This document shows, piece after piece, positions 6,068-13,530 of a DNA stretch of 13,530 nt. The translations under genes and the position numbers were made by a program. Positions within the stretch are counted from its first letter, which is position 1; each line of letters begins with the position of its first letter. The notes under the pieces were generated by a model. That model saw only the letters and a program-made list of their open reading frames with translations. It did no database searches and was not told the DNA's origin. The DNA lies in NCBI GenBank assembly GCA_964516325.1, contig CAZFAP010000134.1, positions 1 to 13,530 on the forward strand, read 5' to 3'. The stretch comes from CAZFAP01 sp964516325. Lineage in GTDB: Bacteria > Auribacterota > JABMQX01.

Positions 6068-7867
6068 ATGCATTCGCACGGTAGCAAGCTCACTCGCGCC
6101 TTGAAGCGGCGGGCGCCCGTCGCCGTCATCGCGTTGTTGGCGTGGAGCTTTCTCTCCGCGCCGACTGCTGAGCCGGACCAAAAGGCCGCCTGCGGTGCTT
6201 TCATCGCCGAGGTGAGGGGCACCGATGCCCTGGAGGCACGCGCGGAGCCTGTCATCCGCCCACGCATCCGGCAGATGCGGGCTGAGGCACTGTCGGGTCA
6301 AGACGACTCCGCCAATGCTGGGCACCGATTCGCCCGTCTGGATGACACTGAACTCAAGCAGCCGGGGGCGGAGGGCGAAGCCGCCCCGGCTGCCGCCTCA
6401 CCCCATTGCTTCGCCATCGAGGTCGTGGATGAACAAACCGGGCGCGGTGTGCCGCTCGTCGAACTGCGCACAGTCAACGACATCCGGTACTACACCGATT
6501 CCAACGGCCTGATCGCGTTCCACGAACCGGGCCTGATGGACCACGAGGTGTTCTTCTATGTCAGCAGTCACGGTTACGAATTCCCCGCCGACGGTTTTGG
6601 CTTCCGCGGCGTCAGACTGCACACCACGCCCGGTCGGAGCGCACGCGTAAAGGTGCGCCGGCTCAACCTCGCGGAGCGGATCTACCGGGTCACGGGTCAA
6701 GGCATTTACCGCGACACAATCCTGCTCGGGCGCCCGGCGCCCCTCCGACACCCCGTCCTGAACGGCCGCGTGCTCGGCCAGGACGGCGCCCAAGCCACTG
6801 TATATCGCGGCCGGATTTGCTGGTTCTGGGGGGACACGGCGCGCGAGTCGTATCCGCTCGGCCAGTTCGCTGCTTCCGGCGCCACGTCCGAACTGCCGGG
6901 GCGCGGCGGACTCGATCCAAGCGTGGGCGTGGACCTGACCTACTTCGTGGACGAGGAGGGGTTCAGCCGCAAAATGGCGCCCCTGCCCGATCCGGGCCTG
7001 GTTTGGCTCGACGGGCTAACCACCGTGAACGACGACGCGGGCCGCGAACGGCTCATCGCGCACTACTCCCGCATGAAAAGTCTGGGCGAGCGGCTGGAAC
7101 ACGGCCTGGTCGTGTTCAACGACGAAACACAGACCTTCGAGCGACTCACGCAGTTCGACCTCAACGCGTCCGCGGCGCCCGGCGGACACGCTCTGAAAGT
7201 GAAACTCGGCACGGTGGACTACCTCTACTTCGCGCAGCCGTATCCGTTCGTCCGGGTGAAAGCGGACTGGCGGCACGTCACCGACCCGTGCGCATACGAC
7301 GCGTTCACCTGCCTGGCGCCGGGGCGCCAATATGACCCCGAGTCGCCGAAGCTCGATCGCGGCCCCGACGGGCGGCTGGTTTGGTCGTGGAAGACGAATG
7401 CCCCCGTGCTCGACATTGCCCGGCAGCGCGAACTCATGGACCGCGGGCATATCCGGAACGATGAGGCATGGATTGACCTGCGGGACGTGGAGACCCGCAA
7501 GTCCATTCAAGCTCACGCCGCCAGCGTGCGTTGGAACGAATTCAGACACCGGTACGTGATGATTTGCCAGGAAATCTATGGTTCGCCTTCTTTCCTTGGC
7601 GAAATCTGGTATGCCGAGGCGGAGGCGCCTGAGGGGCCGTGGCGCCGGGCGCGCAAGATCGTCAGCCACTCCGACTACAGCTTTTACAATCCCTGCCACC
7701 ACGCCTTTTTCGATCAAGACGGCGGACGGCTCATCTACTTTGAGGCCACCTACACCGCTGAATTTTCGGGCGCCAAAGACCGCACCGCGGGCTACAACTA
7801 CAATCAGATCATGTACCGGCTGGACCTCGGCGACCCGCGGCTCCGAATGCCCCAGTCTGAGGCGTAA
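6068..7867 (+). CDS. Secreted protein with beta-propeller (GH43/DUF4185-like) fold and N-terminal Ig-like domain
   Basis: 599 residues from ATG 6068, chosen because CAGGAG lies just upstream; ATG 6032 in the same frame has no Shine-Dalgarno sequence. Residues 10-33 look like a signal peptide (ALKRRAPVAVIALLAWSFLSAPTA). A low-complexity linker (about 50-112) leads to a carboxypeptidase-regulatory-like beta-sandwich (about 114-200, VVDEQTGRGVPLVELRTV). The rest (about 210-595) has repeated W/Y-rich blades: CWFWGDTARESYPLGQF (251-267), GGLDPSVGVDLTYF, LIAHYSRM, VRWNEFRHRYVM, EIWYAEA, GPWRRA and YNPCHHAFFDQDGGRLIYF. These fit the five-bladed propellers of GH43-like and DUF4185-type proteins. Catalytic acids cannot be assigned with confidence, so it may be an enzyme or a binding protein. 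The same type of protein is frequent in Planctomycetes and Acidobacteria. It lies 190 nt upstream of a glycosidase-like gene on the same strand. Confidence 0.75.
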   Translation: MHSHGSKLTRALKRRAPVAVIALLAWSFLSAPTAEPDQKAACGAFIAEVRGTDALEARAEPVIRPRIRQMRAEALSGQDDSANAGHRFARLDDTELKQPGAEGEAAPAAASPHCFAIEVVDEQTGRGVPLVELRTVNDIRYYTDSNGLIAFHEPGLMDHEVFFYVSSHGYEFPADGFGFRGVRLHTTPGRSARVKVRRLNLAERIYRVTGQGIYRDTILLGRPAPLRHPVLNGRVLGQDGAQATVYRGRICWFWGDTARESYPLGQFAASGATSELPGRGGLDPSVGVDLTYFVDEEGFSRKMAPLPDPGLVWLDGLTTVNDDAGRERLIAHYSRMKSLGERLEHGLVVFNDETQTFERLTQFDLNASAAPGGHALKVKLGTVDYLYFAQPYPFVRVKADWRHVTDPCAYDAFTCLAPGRQYDPESPKLDRGPDGRLVWSWKTNAPVLDIARQRELMDRGHIRNDEAWIDLRDVETRKSIQAHAASVRWNEFRHRYVMICQEIYGSPSFLGEIWYAEAEAPEGPWRRARKIVSHSDYSFYNPCHHAFFDQDGGRLIYFEATYTAEFSGAKDRTAGYNYNQIMYRLDLGDPRLRMPQSEA

Positions 7868-8014
7868 CGGCGCATTTGAAAAGCTTTCGGTAGGAATCAG
7901 CCAGAAGACACCCGCATCTCGCGCTCAAGCGCGCCGGGAGCGGTGCGTCCGGACCCGGCAGCTTCTCTGCTCTTGTATGCGGGGGTGCGCCATCATAGTT
8001 CCATCGGCTAACAA

Positions 8015-8038
8015 GTGCGATGCGATCGCATCATGCAC
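8015..8038. promoter_or_regulatory. Operator-like palindrome before the GH42-like gene
   Basis: GATGCGATCGCATC (8019-8032) is a perfect 14-bp palindrome. It is flanked by GTGC (8015-8018) and, after AT, GCAC (8035-8038). It ends 20 nt before the chosen start. A poor promoter candidate, TTGTAT-17-TAGTTC (7973-8001), would place it just after the transcription start, the usual position of a repressor site. The same bases could instead form an RNA hairpin. The rest of 7868-8058 shows nothing further. Confidence 0.45.
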
Positions 8039-8058
8039 CTTTCAATGAGGTAGTCCAC

Positions 8059-9945
8059 ATGCGCGTACGGAGACTGTTACTGCTCTGCTTTTGGATGGTG
8101 GGACTTGTTCAGGCGGAAACGCTGACGCTCCCGCTGAATGAGCGACCGGAATGGCTGCGTCGAGAGGGAATCGTGATGGCGGGAAGTTGGGAGCCGCTTC
8201 TATTTCGGGTTCGTCGGGATGGGAGCGCCGCCTATACGCCGACACAGGCACAGCGGGACGCTTACGAGCGAGAGCACAGCCCGGAGATGGTAGCCCGGTT
8301 GAAGTCATCGGGCGTGAACTTCGTCATGATGCATTGCTATAAGGGCTTCGGGCTGTCGGCAGAGCGGGAGAGTATGGAGGATGCAGTTCGATTTGCCAAG
8401 CTGTGCCACGAGGAAGGTCTTCATGTCGGCGTGTACGTCTATAGCGGCGCCTTCGGCTGGGAGCTGTTCTTTAAGGAGATGCCGCAAGCCAAGGACTGGG
8501 TTGTTCTTAACGCGGAAGGCAAACCTACGACCTATGGAAGCGCAACGTACCGCTACTATTGGAATCGCAATCACCCGGACGCGCAGGCTTTCTATCGCGG
8601 CATTGTTCAGTTTGCCGTCCGTGATATTCGCACGGATTTGCTCCATTTCGACAATTACACCGTCGGTCCGGGAAGCGATGCGAACTCGACGGAGCGCTTT
8701 CGCGCCTTTCTTCGAGAACAGTTCACGTCTCGGCAACTCGCGCAGATGGGGATTTCCAACCTGGCGGAAGCGAAGCCGCCAATGACGGGACCGTCGGATA
8801 ATCTTCTTCGGCGTGCGTGGCTCGACTTCTCGTGCGAGTCCCTGACCGATTCGTATCACGATATGAGCCGCTATGCCCGCAGCCTCCGCGGGGATATTTT
8901 GGTGGAGTGCAATCCTGGAGGAGTGGGTGAGAGTATCAGCCCGCCGGTCCGCCACGGTGAACTCCTCCGAGGCGGCGAAGCGTTCTGGGACGAGGGACCT
9001 CCACCGGGCTATCAGAACGGGAGGCTTCAGTCCCGCATTCGCACGTACAAGGTCGCTCGCCGCATGAACAATATGGCCTTTTGCTATGCCACAAATCCTT
9101 TGGAAATGGCCGAGTCCATGGCGTTCAACCTCGACTGTCTGGGCTGCATTGGCTGGTTTGAATACGGCGAGATCGTGGAGAAGCCGGGTTCGAAAAAGCC
9201 TGTCTCGACGGCCATCGCCCCGTTTGTTCGCTTTTTTAATGGACGGAGAGAGTTGCTGCGTGATGCAAGTATCGTTGCGGATGTGGCTGTGTTGAGAAGC
9301 TTTCCATCGCAAGTCTTCGCCGAACCCAGCTTCGTGAACATGACCGCTGATGCAGAACAAGCCCTCATCTTGAATAGGGTTCCGTTTCAGATCATATACG
9401 ACGGCCATTTGAACGAGCTGGCGAGGTATCCGGTGTTGCTTCTGGCTGGCTGCGTCGCGCTGTCCGACCGACAGATAGAGCGGATAGTTCGGTACGTCCA
9501 GCAGGGAGGGCGGCTATGCATCGTCGGTCCGGCAGGGACGCAGGACGAATGGATGCTCCCGCGGAACCGTCGCCCCTTTGATGACATCCCTTCCGCCAAA
9601 AGAATCAGCACCGCCGAAGGGGATTGGGTCGTGAAGGCTATTCACGATCTTTGTGCCGGGAAAGTGTCTCTCTTGGTCGAGGGACCAGACGGGCTTTGCG
9701 CCGAGCTGACCGAACAAAAAGGGCGGCGGTCGGTTCACCTGGTCAATTACCGCTCGGACAGGCCCGCTGAAAATATCATTGTCCGGTTGCGTCTTCCCAA
9801 TGAAAAGAAAGCGAAGGGTGTTACACTGGCGAGCCCCCTGCGCGATTCCAACGCCATAATGCCCTTTGAAGAACGGCTCGGCGTGGTGGAGTTCGGAGTC
9901 CCGTCCGTTCACATCTACGAGATTGCCACGGTCGCATTCGAATAG
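8059..9945 (+). CDS. Secreted TIM-barrel protein, putative GH42-like glycoside hydrolase
   Basis: 628 residues from ATG 8059. GAGGT lies 7 nt upstream and a signal peptide follows at once (MRVRRLLLLCFWMVGLVQA, 1-19); an in-frame ATG at 8020 would place a poor sequence before it and overlap the operator-like palindrome. Residues about 36-400 look like a (beta/alpha)8 barrel: MAGSWEP, VNFVMMHCYKGF (86-97), GLHVGVYVYSGAFGW (120-134), DLLHFDNYTVG (193-203), DILVECNPGG (279-288) and CIGWFEYG (363-370). D198 in HFDNY and E307/D311 in GGEAFWDEGP are possible acidic active-site residues. Residues about 405-510 resemble the beta-galactosidase trimerisation (glutamine-amidotransferase-like) domain (YPVLLLAGCVALSDRQIERIVRYVQQGGRL), and 535-628 form a beta-rich C-terminal domain. 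Likely cleaves or binds oligosaccharides outside the cytoplasm; specificity unknown. It faces the minus-strand esterase gene 69 bases on. Confidence 0.78.
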   Translation: MRVRRLLLLCFWMVGLVQAETLTLPLNERPEWLRREGIVMAGSWEPLLFRVRRDGSAAYTPTQAQRDAYEREHSPEMVARLKSSGVNFVMMHCYKGFGLSAERESMEDAVRFAKLCHEEGLHVGVYVYSGAFGWELFFKEMPQAKDWVVLNAEGKPTTYGSATYRYYWNRNHPDAQAFYRGIVQFAVRDIRTDLLHFDNYTVGPGSDANSTERFRAFLREQFTSRQLAQMGISNLAEAKPPMTGPSDNLLRRAWLDFSCESLTDSYHDMSRYARSLRGDILVECNPGGVGESISPPVRHGELLRGGEAFWDEGPPPGYQNGRLQSRIRTYKVARRMNNMAFCYATNPLEMAESMAFNLDCLGCIGWFEYGEIVEKPGSKKPVSTAIAPFVRFFNGRRELLRDASIVADVAVLRSFPSQVFAEPSFVNMTADAEQALILNRVPFQIIYDGHLNELARYPVLLLAGCVALSDRQIERIVRYVQQGGRLCIVGPAGTQDEWMLPRNRRPFDDIPSAKRISTAEGDWVVKAIHDLCAGKVSLLVEGPDGLCAELTEQKGRRSVHLVNYRSDRPAENIIVRLRLPNEKKAKGVTLASPLRDSNAIMPFEERLGVVEFGVPSVHIYEIATVAFE

Positions 9946-9949
9946 ACTT

Positions 9950-9998
9950 AACCGCCTACGAGATTCATTTCCGTCCAGGGGCAATGGCGGTTTGTTTC
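9950..9998. terminator. Weak bidirectional terminator candidate
   Basis: AACCGCC (9950-9956) pairs with GGCGGTT (9986-9992), followed by TGTTTCTC on the plus strand, in the short gap between convergent genes. The 29-nt loop makes it weak. Confidence 0.25.
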
Positions 9999-10014
9999 TC
10001 AATCAGGGCGCTTG

Positions 10015-12171
10015 TTAGGTTTTGGCGGGCACATTGCGCGGCCGGACCGGCTGTCCGTCGGCGCCACATGGTTCGATTTGCCGCAGCCCCTTTTTCTCCA
10101 GGGCGCTGTAGCAATCGGGGAGGTCGAACGACTCCAATAGCTTCGGCGCCAAGCACGAAAGTGGCCACGCATAGGTCTCCGATTCGGCGATTTCCGAGTA
10201 GGATGTCAATGCGTTCTTCAGGGTAACCTGCCTCACGTCCTCGGACAGGACTGCCGCGAAGGTCGCGGGTAACGCGCCCCATCCCTTGGCGACCAGGTGT
10301 ACTTCTTCATGGCCATGTCCCTTCAACCAGGCGATGACACGCAGCACGTCGCGGGTTCTCTGTCCGATGTATGGGATGTCGAGCATGATGGAGTGAATGG
10401 CGTAGAAGTAATCGCTGCCGTACGCGTCCAGGAATGAGTCTTCTCCGCAGGTGTCGGGTCGCGACTCGCCGATGCCGCGGACATCGCACGCATAGAAGGC
10501 TGCGTCTGGCTCCGCCGATAGAAGTTCCTTGATGAGCGGTTCCTCGCGCAGCTCGGCGTCGCTGGAATGATGCGCCACGTACAAAATGGCCCGCTTTGGC
10601 CCCCGCGGGGGACGGGACATCAGCGGCTCATCGGAGAGACGATACACGATGGCGTACATCCCGGGTTCCGTCTCGACGGTGTACGTGGCGAAATGCCGTT
10701 TGGGATACCCGCGGGATCGCCAATTGCGCGGGATACGATATTCCGGAATCGAATTGGCGGTTCGTGGCCCTGACAATCGCTGCAACCCCAATGTTTTCAC
10801 AATGCGGCGCTTGAGGTCTTGACCGGAAAACTCCTCCGGGCGCTTTTTCGCGAGGGCTTGCGACTTCTCCCTCGTGAATGAATAGACCGGTCGGGAGTTC
10901 AACTGGCAGACTTGTCCGCGCGGCGCGCACCACAACGTTTCATCCTTCTCGATGGTCAGCTCCGGTTCGTTCTTCGCGTCGGAGATGCCTGTCACATGAT
11001 TGAACCAACGATACATGGCCTCGCGGCTTTCTTGCGAGTAGCTGTGATAGCCCGGGCCGATAAACAGTTGGACGTTGCGCTCCATCCCCAGCAGAGCGTA
11101 GAGATGCTTGAGACGCCCGTACGCCTCCTCCGTCCCGCGAACATCGAAGTAATCCATCTCCTTCGCGAGAATAATCACCGGCTTCGGCGCCATCGCAGCC
11201 AGAAAATCGCTGTGGTCCAACCCGAGCGCCAGCGCCCGCGGCGGACACTGTTCTGTGTCGGCGGGAAGCTCATTCTCGAGATTGCGCCGGAAGGTGGTCA
11301 CGAAGCAACTTGGAGCTGCCATTGCCCAGCGACTTTCGACGCCACACAGCCAGGTCGTCATCGTTCCCCCACCGGAGTTGCCCGTGATGCCGATTTGCTT
11401 CGGGTCCACTTCTTCCCGTGTCAGAAGGTAATCCAGTGCGCGAATCCCATCCCACGCACGCCATGCCCCGAAGAACTCCCCCACGAGAAACTGTTGATTT
11501 CCGGCGAGCAAGTGTTCAGCGACGCCGACTCCAATCCTCGATTTCAGGTTTTCGTCAGGGTACTGAAGCCGCTCCCCTTGACCGATGGGGTCGTACAGCA
11601 ACACGACGTAGCCCTGACGAGCCAGCCCTTGCGCGAAGGACTGGTACTCCACAGCCGCTTTTGCGTTATGAAAATGACCACACGACCCGACGACGCCGGG
11701 AAGAGGGAGCTTCCTGCCTTTCGGCAGGTACAGATTGGCTGTGACCAGAAAATCGGGGCGGCTCTCGAAGACAACCTTCTCGATCCGATAGGCGTCCCGC
11801 TCAACCACGCCCGTCATCCGGGGGTTGAGCGGTGTCTTCTCAGGCCACGGACCGAAACTCATTTGAATCTTGTCCCGAACCTCCCGTATGTACGCATCCG
11901 CGTCGGCCGAGGTTTTCAGCATCTCCCGCCGCCGGTTTGCTCGCGCTTCGATTCCGCGCACCCGTTTCACAAAGTACTCATGCACCATGCGAGGGAACCG
12001 GTTGAGCGGCGTCACCAGGCTTCTGTCCGGGGAAGTCTCCGGCAGGGCACTGCCGCTGAATGACAACATGGACGCCGTGACGCCAATAAATACCAGCTTC
12101 GTGAGAGGTAGTCCGGCGCGGCGGCATTGGGGCCCCGGCGATAACATTGGAATTCCACGAAAGGTAACCAT
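10015..12171 (-). CDS. Secreted tandem alpha/beta-hydrolase, acetylxylan-esterase-like
   Basis: 718 residues from ATG 12171 (reading leftwards), chosen because GGAGGG (12179-12184) lies 7 nt upstream; ATGs further upstream lack this. A hydrophobic segment (LTKLVFIGVTASMLSFSGSA, 23-42) after a basic N-terminus suggests export. The first alpha/beta-hydrolase domain (about 130-395) has FLVTANLYLP, YDPIGQGER, the nucleophile elbow G264-N-S266-G-G268, an acid candidate at D340 or D343 (AKEMDYFD) and H376 (GPGYHSYS). This is the acetyl-xylan esterase/DUF-type esterase layout used to remove acetyl or other acyl groups from polysaccharides. A second hydrolase-like domain (about 500-690) has YACDVRGIGES (560-570) and an elbow AKGWG (628-632) where the serine is replaced by G630, so it is probably non-catalytic. 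The gene converges on the GH42-like gene and has its own unit downstream of the 12510-12544 terminator. Confidence 0.82.
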   Translation of the reverse strand: MVTFRGIPMLSPGPQCRRAGLPLTKLVFIGVTASMLSFSGSALPETSPDRSLVTPLNRFPRMVHEYFVKRVRGIEARANRRREMLKTSADADAYIREVRDKIQMSFGPWPEKTPLNPRMTGVVERDAYRIEKVVFESRPDFLVTANLYLPKGRKLPLPGVVGSCGHFHNAKAAVEYQSFAQGLARQGYVVLLYDPIGQGERLQYPDENLKSRIGVGVAEHLLAGNQQFLVGEFFGAWRAWDGIRALDYLLTREEVDPKQIGITGNSGGGTMTTWLCGVESRWAMAAPSCFVTTFRRNLENELPADTEQCPPRALALGLDHSDFLAAMAPKPVIILAKEMDYFDVRGTEEAYGRLKHLYALLGMERNVQLFIGPGYHSYSQESREAMYRWFNHVTGISDAKNEPELTIEKDETLWCAPRGQVCQLNSRPVYSFTREKSQALAKKRPEEFSGQDLKRRIVKTLGLQRLSGPRTANSIPEYRIPRNWRSRGYPKRHFATYTVETEPGMYAIVYRLSDEPLMSRPPRGPKRAILYVAHHSSDAELREEPLIKELLSAEPDAAFYACDVRGIGESRPDTCGEDSFLDAYGSDYFYAIHSIMLDIPYIGQRTRDVLRVIAWLKGHGHEEVHLVAKGWGALPATFAAVLSEDVRQVTLKNALTSYSEIAESETYAWPLSCLAPKLLESFDLPDCYSALEKKGLRQIEPCGADGQPVRPRNVPAKT

Positions 12172-12509
12172 TGCATAACCCTCCATCGAGTGGTGGTCTG
12201 AGTACCAAGCACCGGTCAGTGGCACTGGCCGATATGCGCGCTCTCAACCCGCATTATCGCCCATCTGTTCTCATGCTTTCCAGATATTTGACCCCGCAAC
12301 ATTTCAACGCCGTTTGAAATTCGCGCGGAGTCCCGGGGGGAGGCTCGCGGGTTTTAACTCACGCCTGCATGCCAGCCTGTCAAAAGCAGAGTAGGGGAGC
12401 TTACCGACGCGGCTTCGGTGTGACTTATCCTCGGAAGTCTGCGGACTCTCTGCTCGCATCGTGTGTCGGCAGAAGCCAGGAAAGAGCCGGCCTCGCCGGA
12501 TGACGACTC
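12172..12509. other. Intergenic region upstream of the esterase gene
   Basis: No gene is supported on either strand. It must hold the minus-strand promoter of the esterase gene, since a strong terminator closes the gene before it. GATAAT in GGGCGATAATG (minus strand, about 12250-12260) could be a -10 box, but no good -35 lies 16-18 nt before it. TTGAAA-15-TATCTG (minus strand, about 12280-12306) is another weak candidate. Confidence 0.3.
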
Positions 12510-12544
12510 GAAGAAACAAACCAGCCCCCGAGAAAGGGGGCTGG
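12510..12544 (-). terminator. Intrinsic terminator of the surface-protein gene
   Basis: On the minus strand, CCAGCCCCC and GGGGGCTGG form a perfect 9-bp stem (12521-12529 with 12536-12544) around a 6-nt loop, followed by TTTGTTTCTT. It begins 24 nt after the stop codon at 12569-12571. On the plus strand a weaker TTTGGTCGTTT follows the same stem. Confidence 0.9.
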
Positions 12545-12568
12545 TTTGGTCGTTTGCCGTGTCGCTGG

Positions 12569-13530
12569 TTATTGCGACGGGGCCATGACTCGGTAGTAGC
12601 GTTTGCTGACGCCGGAGATGGTTTCACCCGGCCAGTTGGTCACGTTGATCGGCATTCCCGCAACATTCGTCCAGGCGCCACCGACGAGGTTGTCCGTGTA
12701 CTGCACGGTGTATTGACCGGGACCAAAGGCATTCCAGGTCAACGCCACCTTGCCCGCCACGAGACTGATGCCTGTCACCTTGTCCTTTATTGCTGGCGGA
12801 GCCAGACCGGACACCTTCACCTCATCAATGGCGAACCAGTAGTCGAAGAACACGTCGAAGAAGCGCCAACGAAGCTGAATCTTCTTCCCGTCGTAGGCCG
12901 ACAAATCAATTTGCTCAGGCGATGTGTCGTCCGCCGGGTCCAACAGCGGGTCAATCTGGCTCTTGTCGAGGTGCAGGATGTTCACCCAGTCGCCCCAACC
13001 TGTAGCCGTGTCATAGACTTGAATGTCCACTTCTCCAACCTGTGGGTCATCCTCCGTGTCGCCCGGATACACCCGGAAGTTCTTGTTGAAGTTCAGCCGA
13101 ATCTTCACGTAGTTGGTGCAGTCAACCTCCGGCGAGATCAACTCCTCGTCCATCTCGGATAACGGTGCAAAGTCGCTGTTGGAGATCATGTACTTGTCGT
13201 TCATCCCTTCGAGATTGCCCGGGTTGCTCCCGAGGTCGTCCTCCGTGTCCCACAACTGCCACGCGGCGTTCGGGTCTGTCGGGCTGGAGCCGTCCACCAT
13301 GTCCCAGCCGCCGGTTGCCTTCACCTCCGCCGTGGTGCTGTAGGCGTCGAAGTTGTCTGCCCATATCGCCTTCCTCTTCGGGGCCGCCCAGTTGAACCCG
13401 ATGGCGATGGTGTTAAAGTCGAAAACGTCCGAGGTGCCAGCTCCGACCGCCTGAAGCCTGAGGGTATGTGGGCCCGCTGTGGTCTGAATCTGATCTTCGA
13501 GAACCTCCCATGTCAGCACGAAATTGTTCG
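12569..13530 (-). CDS. 3' part of a large secreted carbohydrate-binding-like protein (partial)
   Basis: The frame is open to the right window edge (…NNFVLTWEVLE), so the 5' end is missing and about 320 residues are visible. Order from the edge: the end of a CBM6/35-like beta-sandwich (AGPHTLRLQAVGAG … FDFNTIAIGFN); an Asp-rich jelly-roll-like domain resembling MAM/immune-inhibitor-A modules (WADNFDAY to FFDYWFAIDEVKVSG); then a C-terminal Ig-like domain (GKVALTWNAFGPGQYTVQY to RYYRVMAPSQ). This last domain type ends many secreted proteins of Verrucomicrobia. Many Asp residues in loops suggest Ca2+ binding. The protein is probably extracellular, with a role in adhesion or polysaccharide binding; any catalytic domain would lie outside the window. 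The gene ends at an excellent terminator, so it is a separate unit from the esterase gene downstream. Confidence 0.75.
   Translation of the reverse strand, partial: NNFVLTWEVLEDQIQTTAGPHTLRLQAVGAGTSDVFDFNTIAIGFNWAAPKRKAIWADNFDAYSTTAEVKATGGWDMVDGSSPTDPNAAWQLWDTEDDLGSNPGNLEGMNDKYMISNSDFAPLSEMDEELISPEVDCTNYVKIRLNFNKNFRVYPGDTEDDPQVGEVDIQVYDTATGWGDWVNILHLDKSQIDPLLDPADDTSPEQIDLSAYDGKKIQLRWRFFDVFFDYWFAIDEVKVSGLAPPAIKDKVTGISLVAGKVALTWNAFGPGQYTVQYTDNLVGGAWTNVAGMPINVTNWPGETISGVSKRYYRVMAPSQ

Noticed and set aside
8305..9408. 367-codon minus-strand frame inside the GH42-like gene
   Set aside because: It has no recognisable motif or ribosome-binding site. The plus-strand frame has a signal peptide and family features.
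10912..12063. 383-codon plus-strand frame opposite the esterase gene
   Set aside because: It is antisense to the intact catalytic motifs of the minus-strand hydrolase, and its translation shows no domain.
12461..13162. 233-codon plus-strand frame across the terminator and the surface-protein gene
   Set aside because: It runs through a strong terminator and antisense to a clear secreted protein.

Overview
The window is GC-rich bacterial DNA that looks like a member of the PVC group (Planctomycetes, Verrucomicrobia, Lentisphaerae/Kiritimatiellota), probably from an environmental genome. The basis is a Tat-exported Gfo/Idh/MocA oxidoreductase, large secreted proteins of carbohydrate-degrading type, a surface protein ending in a YTVQYTDNL...RYYRV C-terminal domain common in Verrucomicrobia, an RRM-type RNA-binding protein with an RGG tail, and intergenic DNA packed with short palindromic repeats. 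This placement is inference; there is no rRNA or marker gene here.

Left part (1-2973): a plausible sigma70-type promoter (73-101) and a leader with a GC hairpin precede a Tat-exported Gfo/Idh/MocA oxidoreductase (335-1708). Then comes decayed DNA: the core of a DUF3800 protein lacking both ends (about 1980-2335), a good ribosome-binding site plus signal peptide running into repeat DNA (2381-2626), two GC hairpins and a tRNA-Gly-like 5' fragment on the minus strand (about 2746-2764).

Middle (2888-5996): a radical SAM protein with an N-terminal Rossmann (B12-binding-like) domain (2974-4653) is preceded by a large imperfect hairpin ending just before its Shine-Dalgarno sequence. A 1-kb gene-free stretch follows (4654-5672). 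It holds two complex inverted repeats built of several repeat families and interrupted by GC hairpins, then a strong promoter (5248-5276) and a roughly 390-nt structured leader for an RRM RNA-binding protein (5673-5996).

Right part (6068-13530): two plus-strand secreted proteins, a five-bladed beta-propeller-like protein with an Ig-like N-terminus (6068-7867) and a TIM-barrel GH42-like putative glycosidase (8059-9945), are separated by a near-perfect operator-like palindrome. They converge on a minus-strand tandem alpha/beta-hydrolase of the acetylxylan-esterase type (10015-12171). Upstream of that on the minus strand is the 3' end of a large secreted carbohydrate-binding-like protein (12569-13530) closed by a strong intrinsic terminator. 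Oxidoreductase, glycosidase-like, propeller and esterase genes together suggest scavenging of a complex, probably acetylated, polysaccharide. No substrate can be named, and no transporter, sulfatase or SusCD pair lies in the window. I see no CRISPR array, intact transposase, intact tRNA or rRNA. The most novel material is the non-coding DNA: the two structured leaders and the composite repeats.
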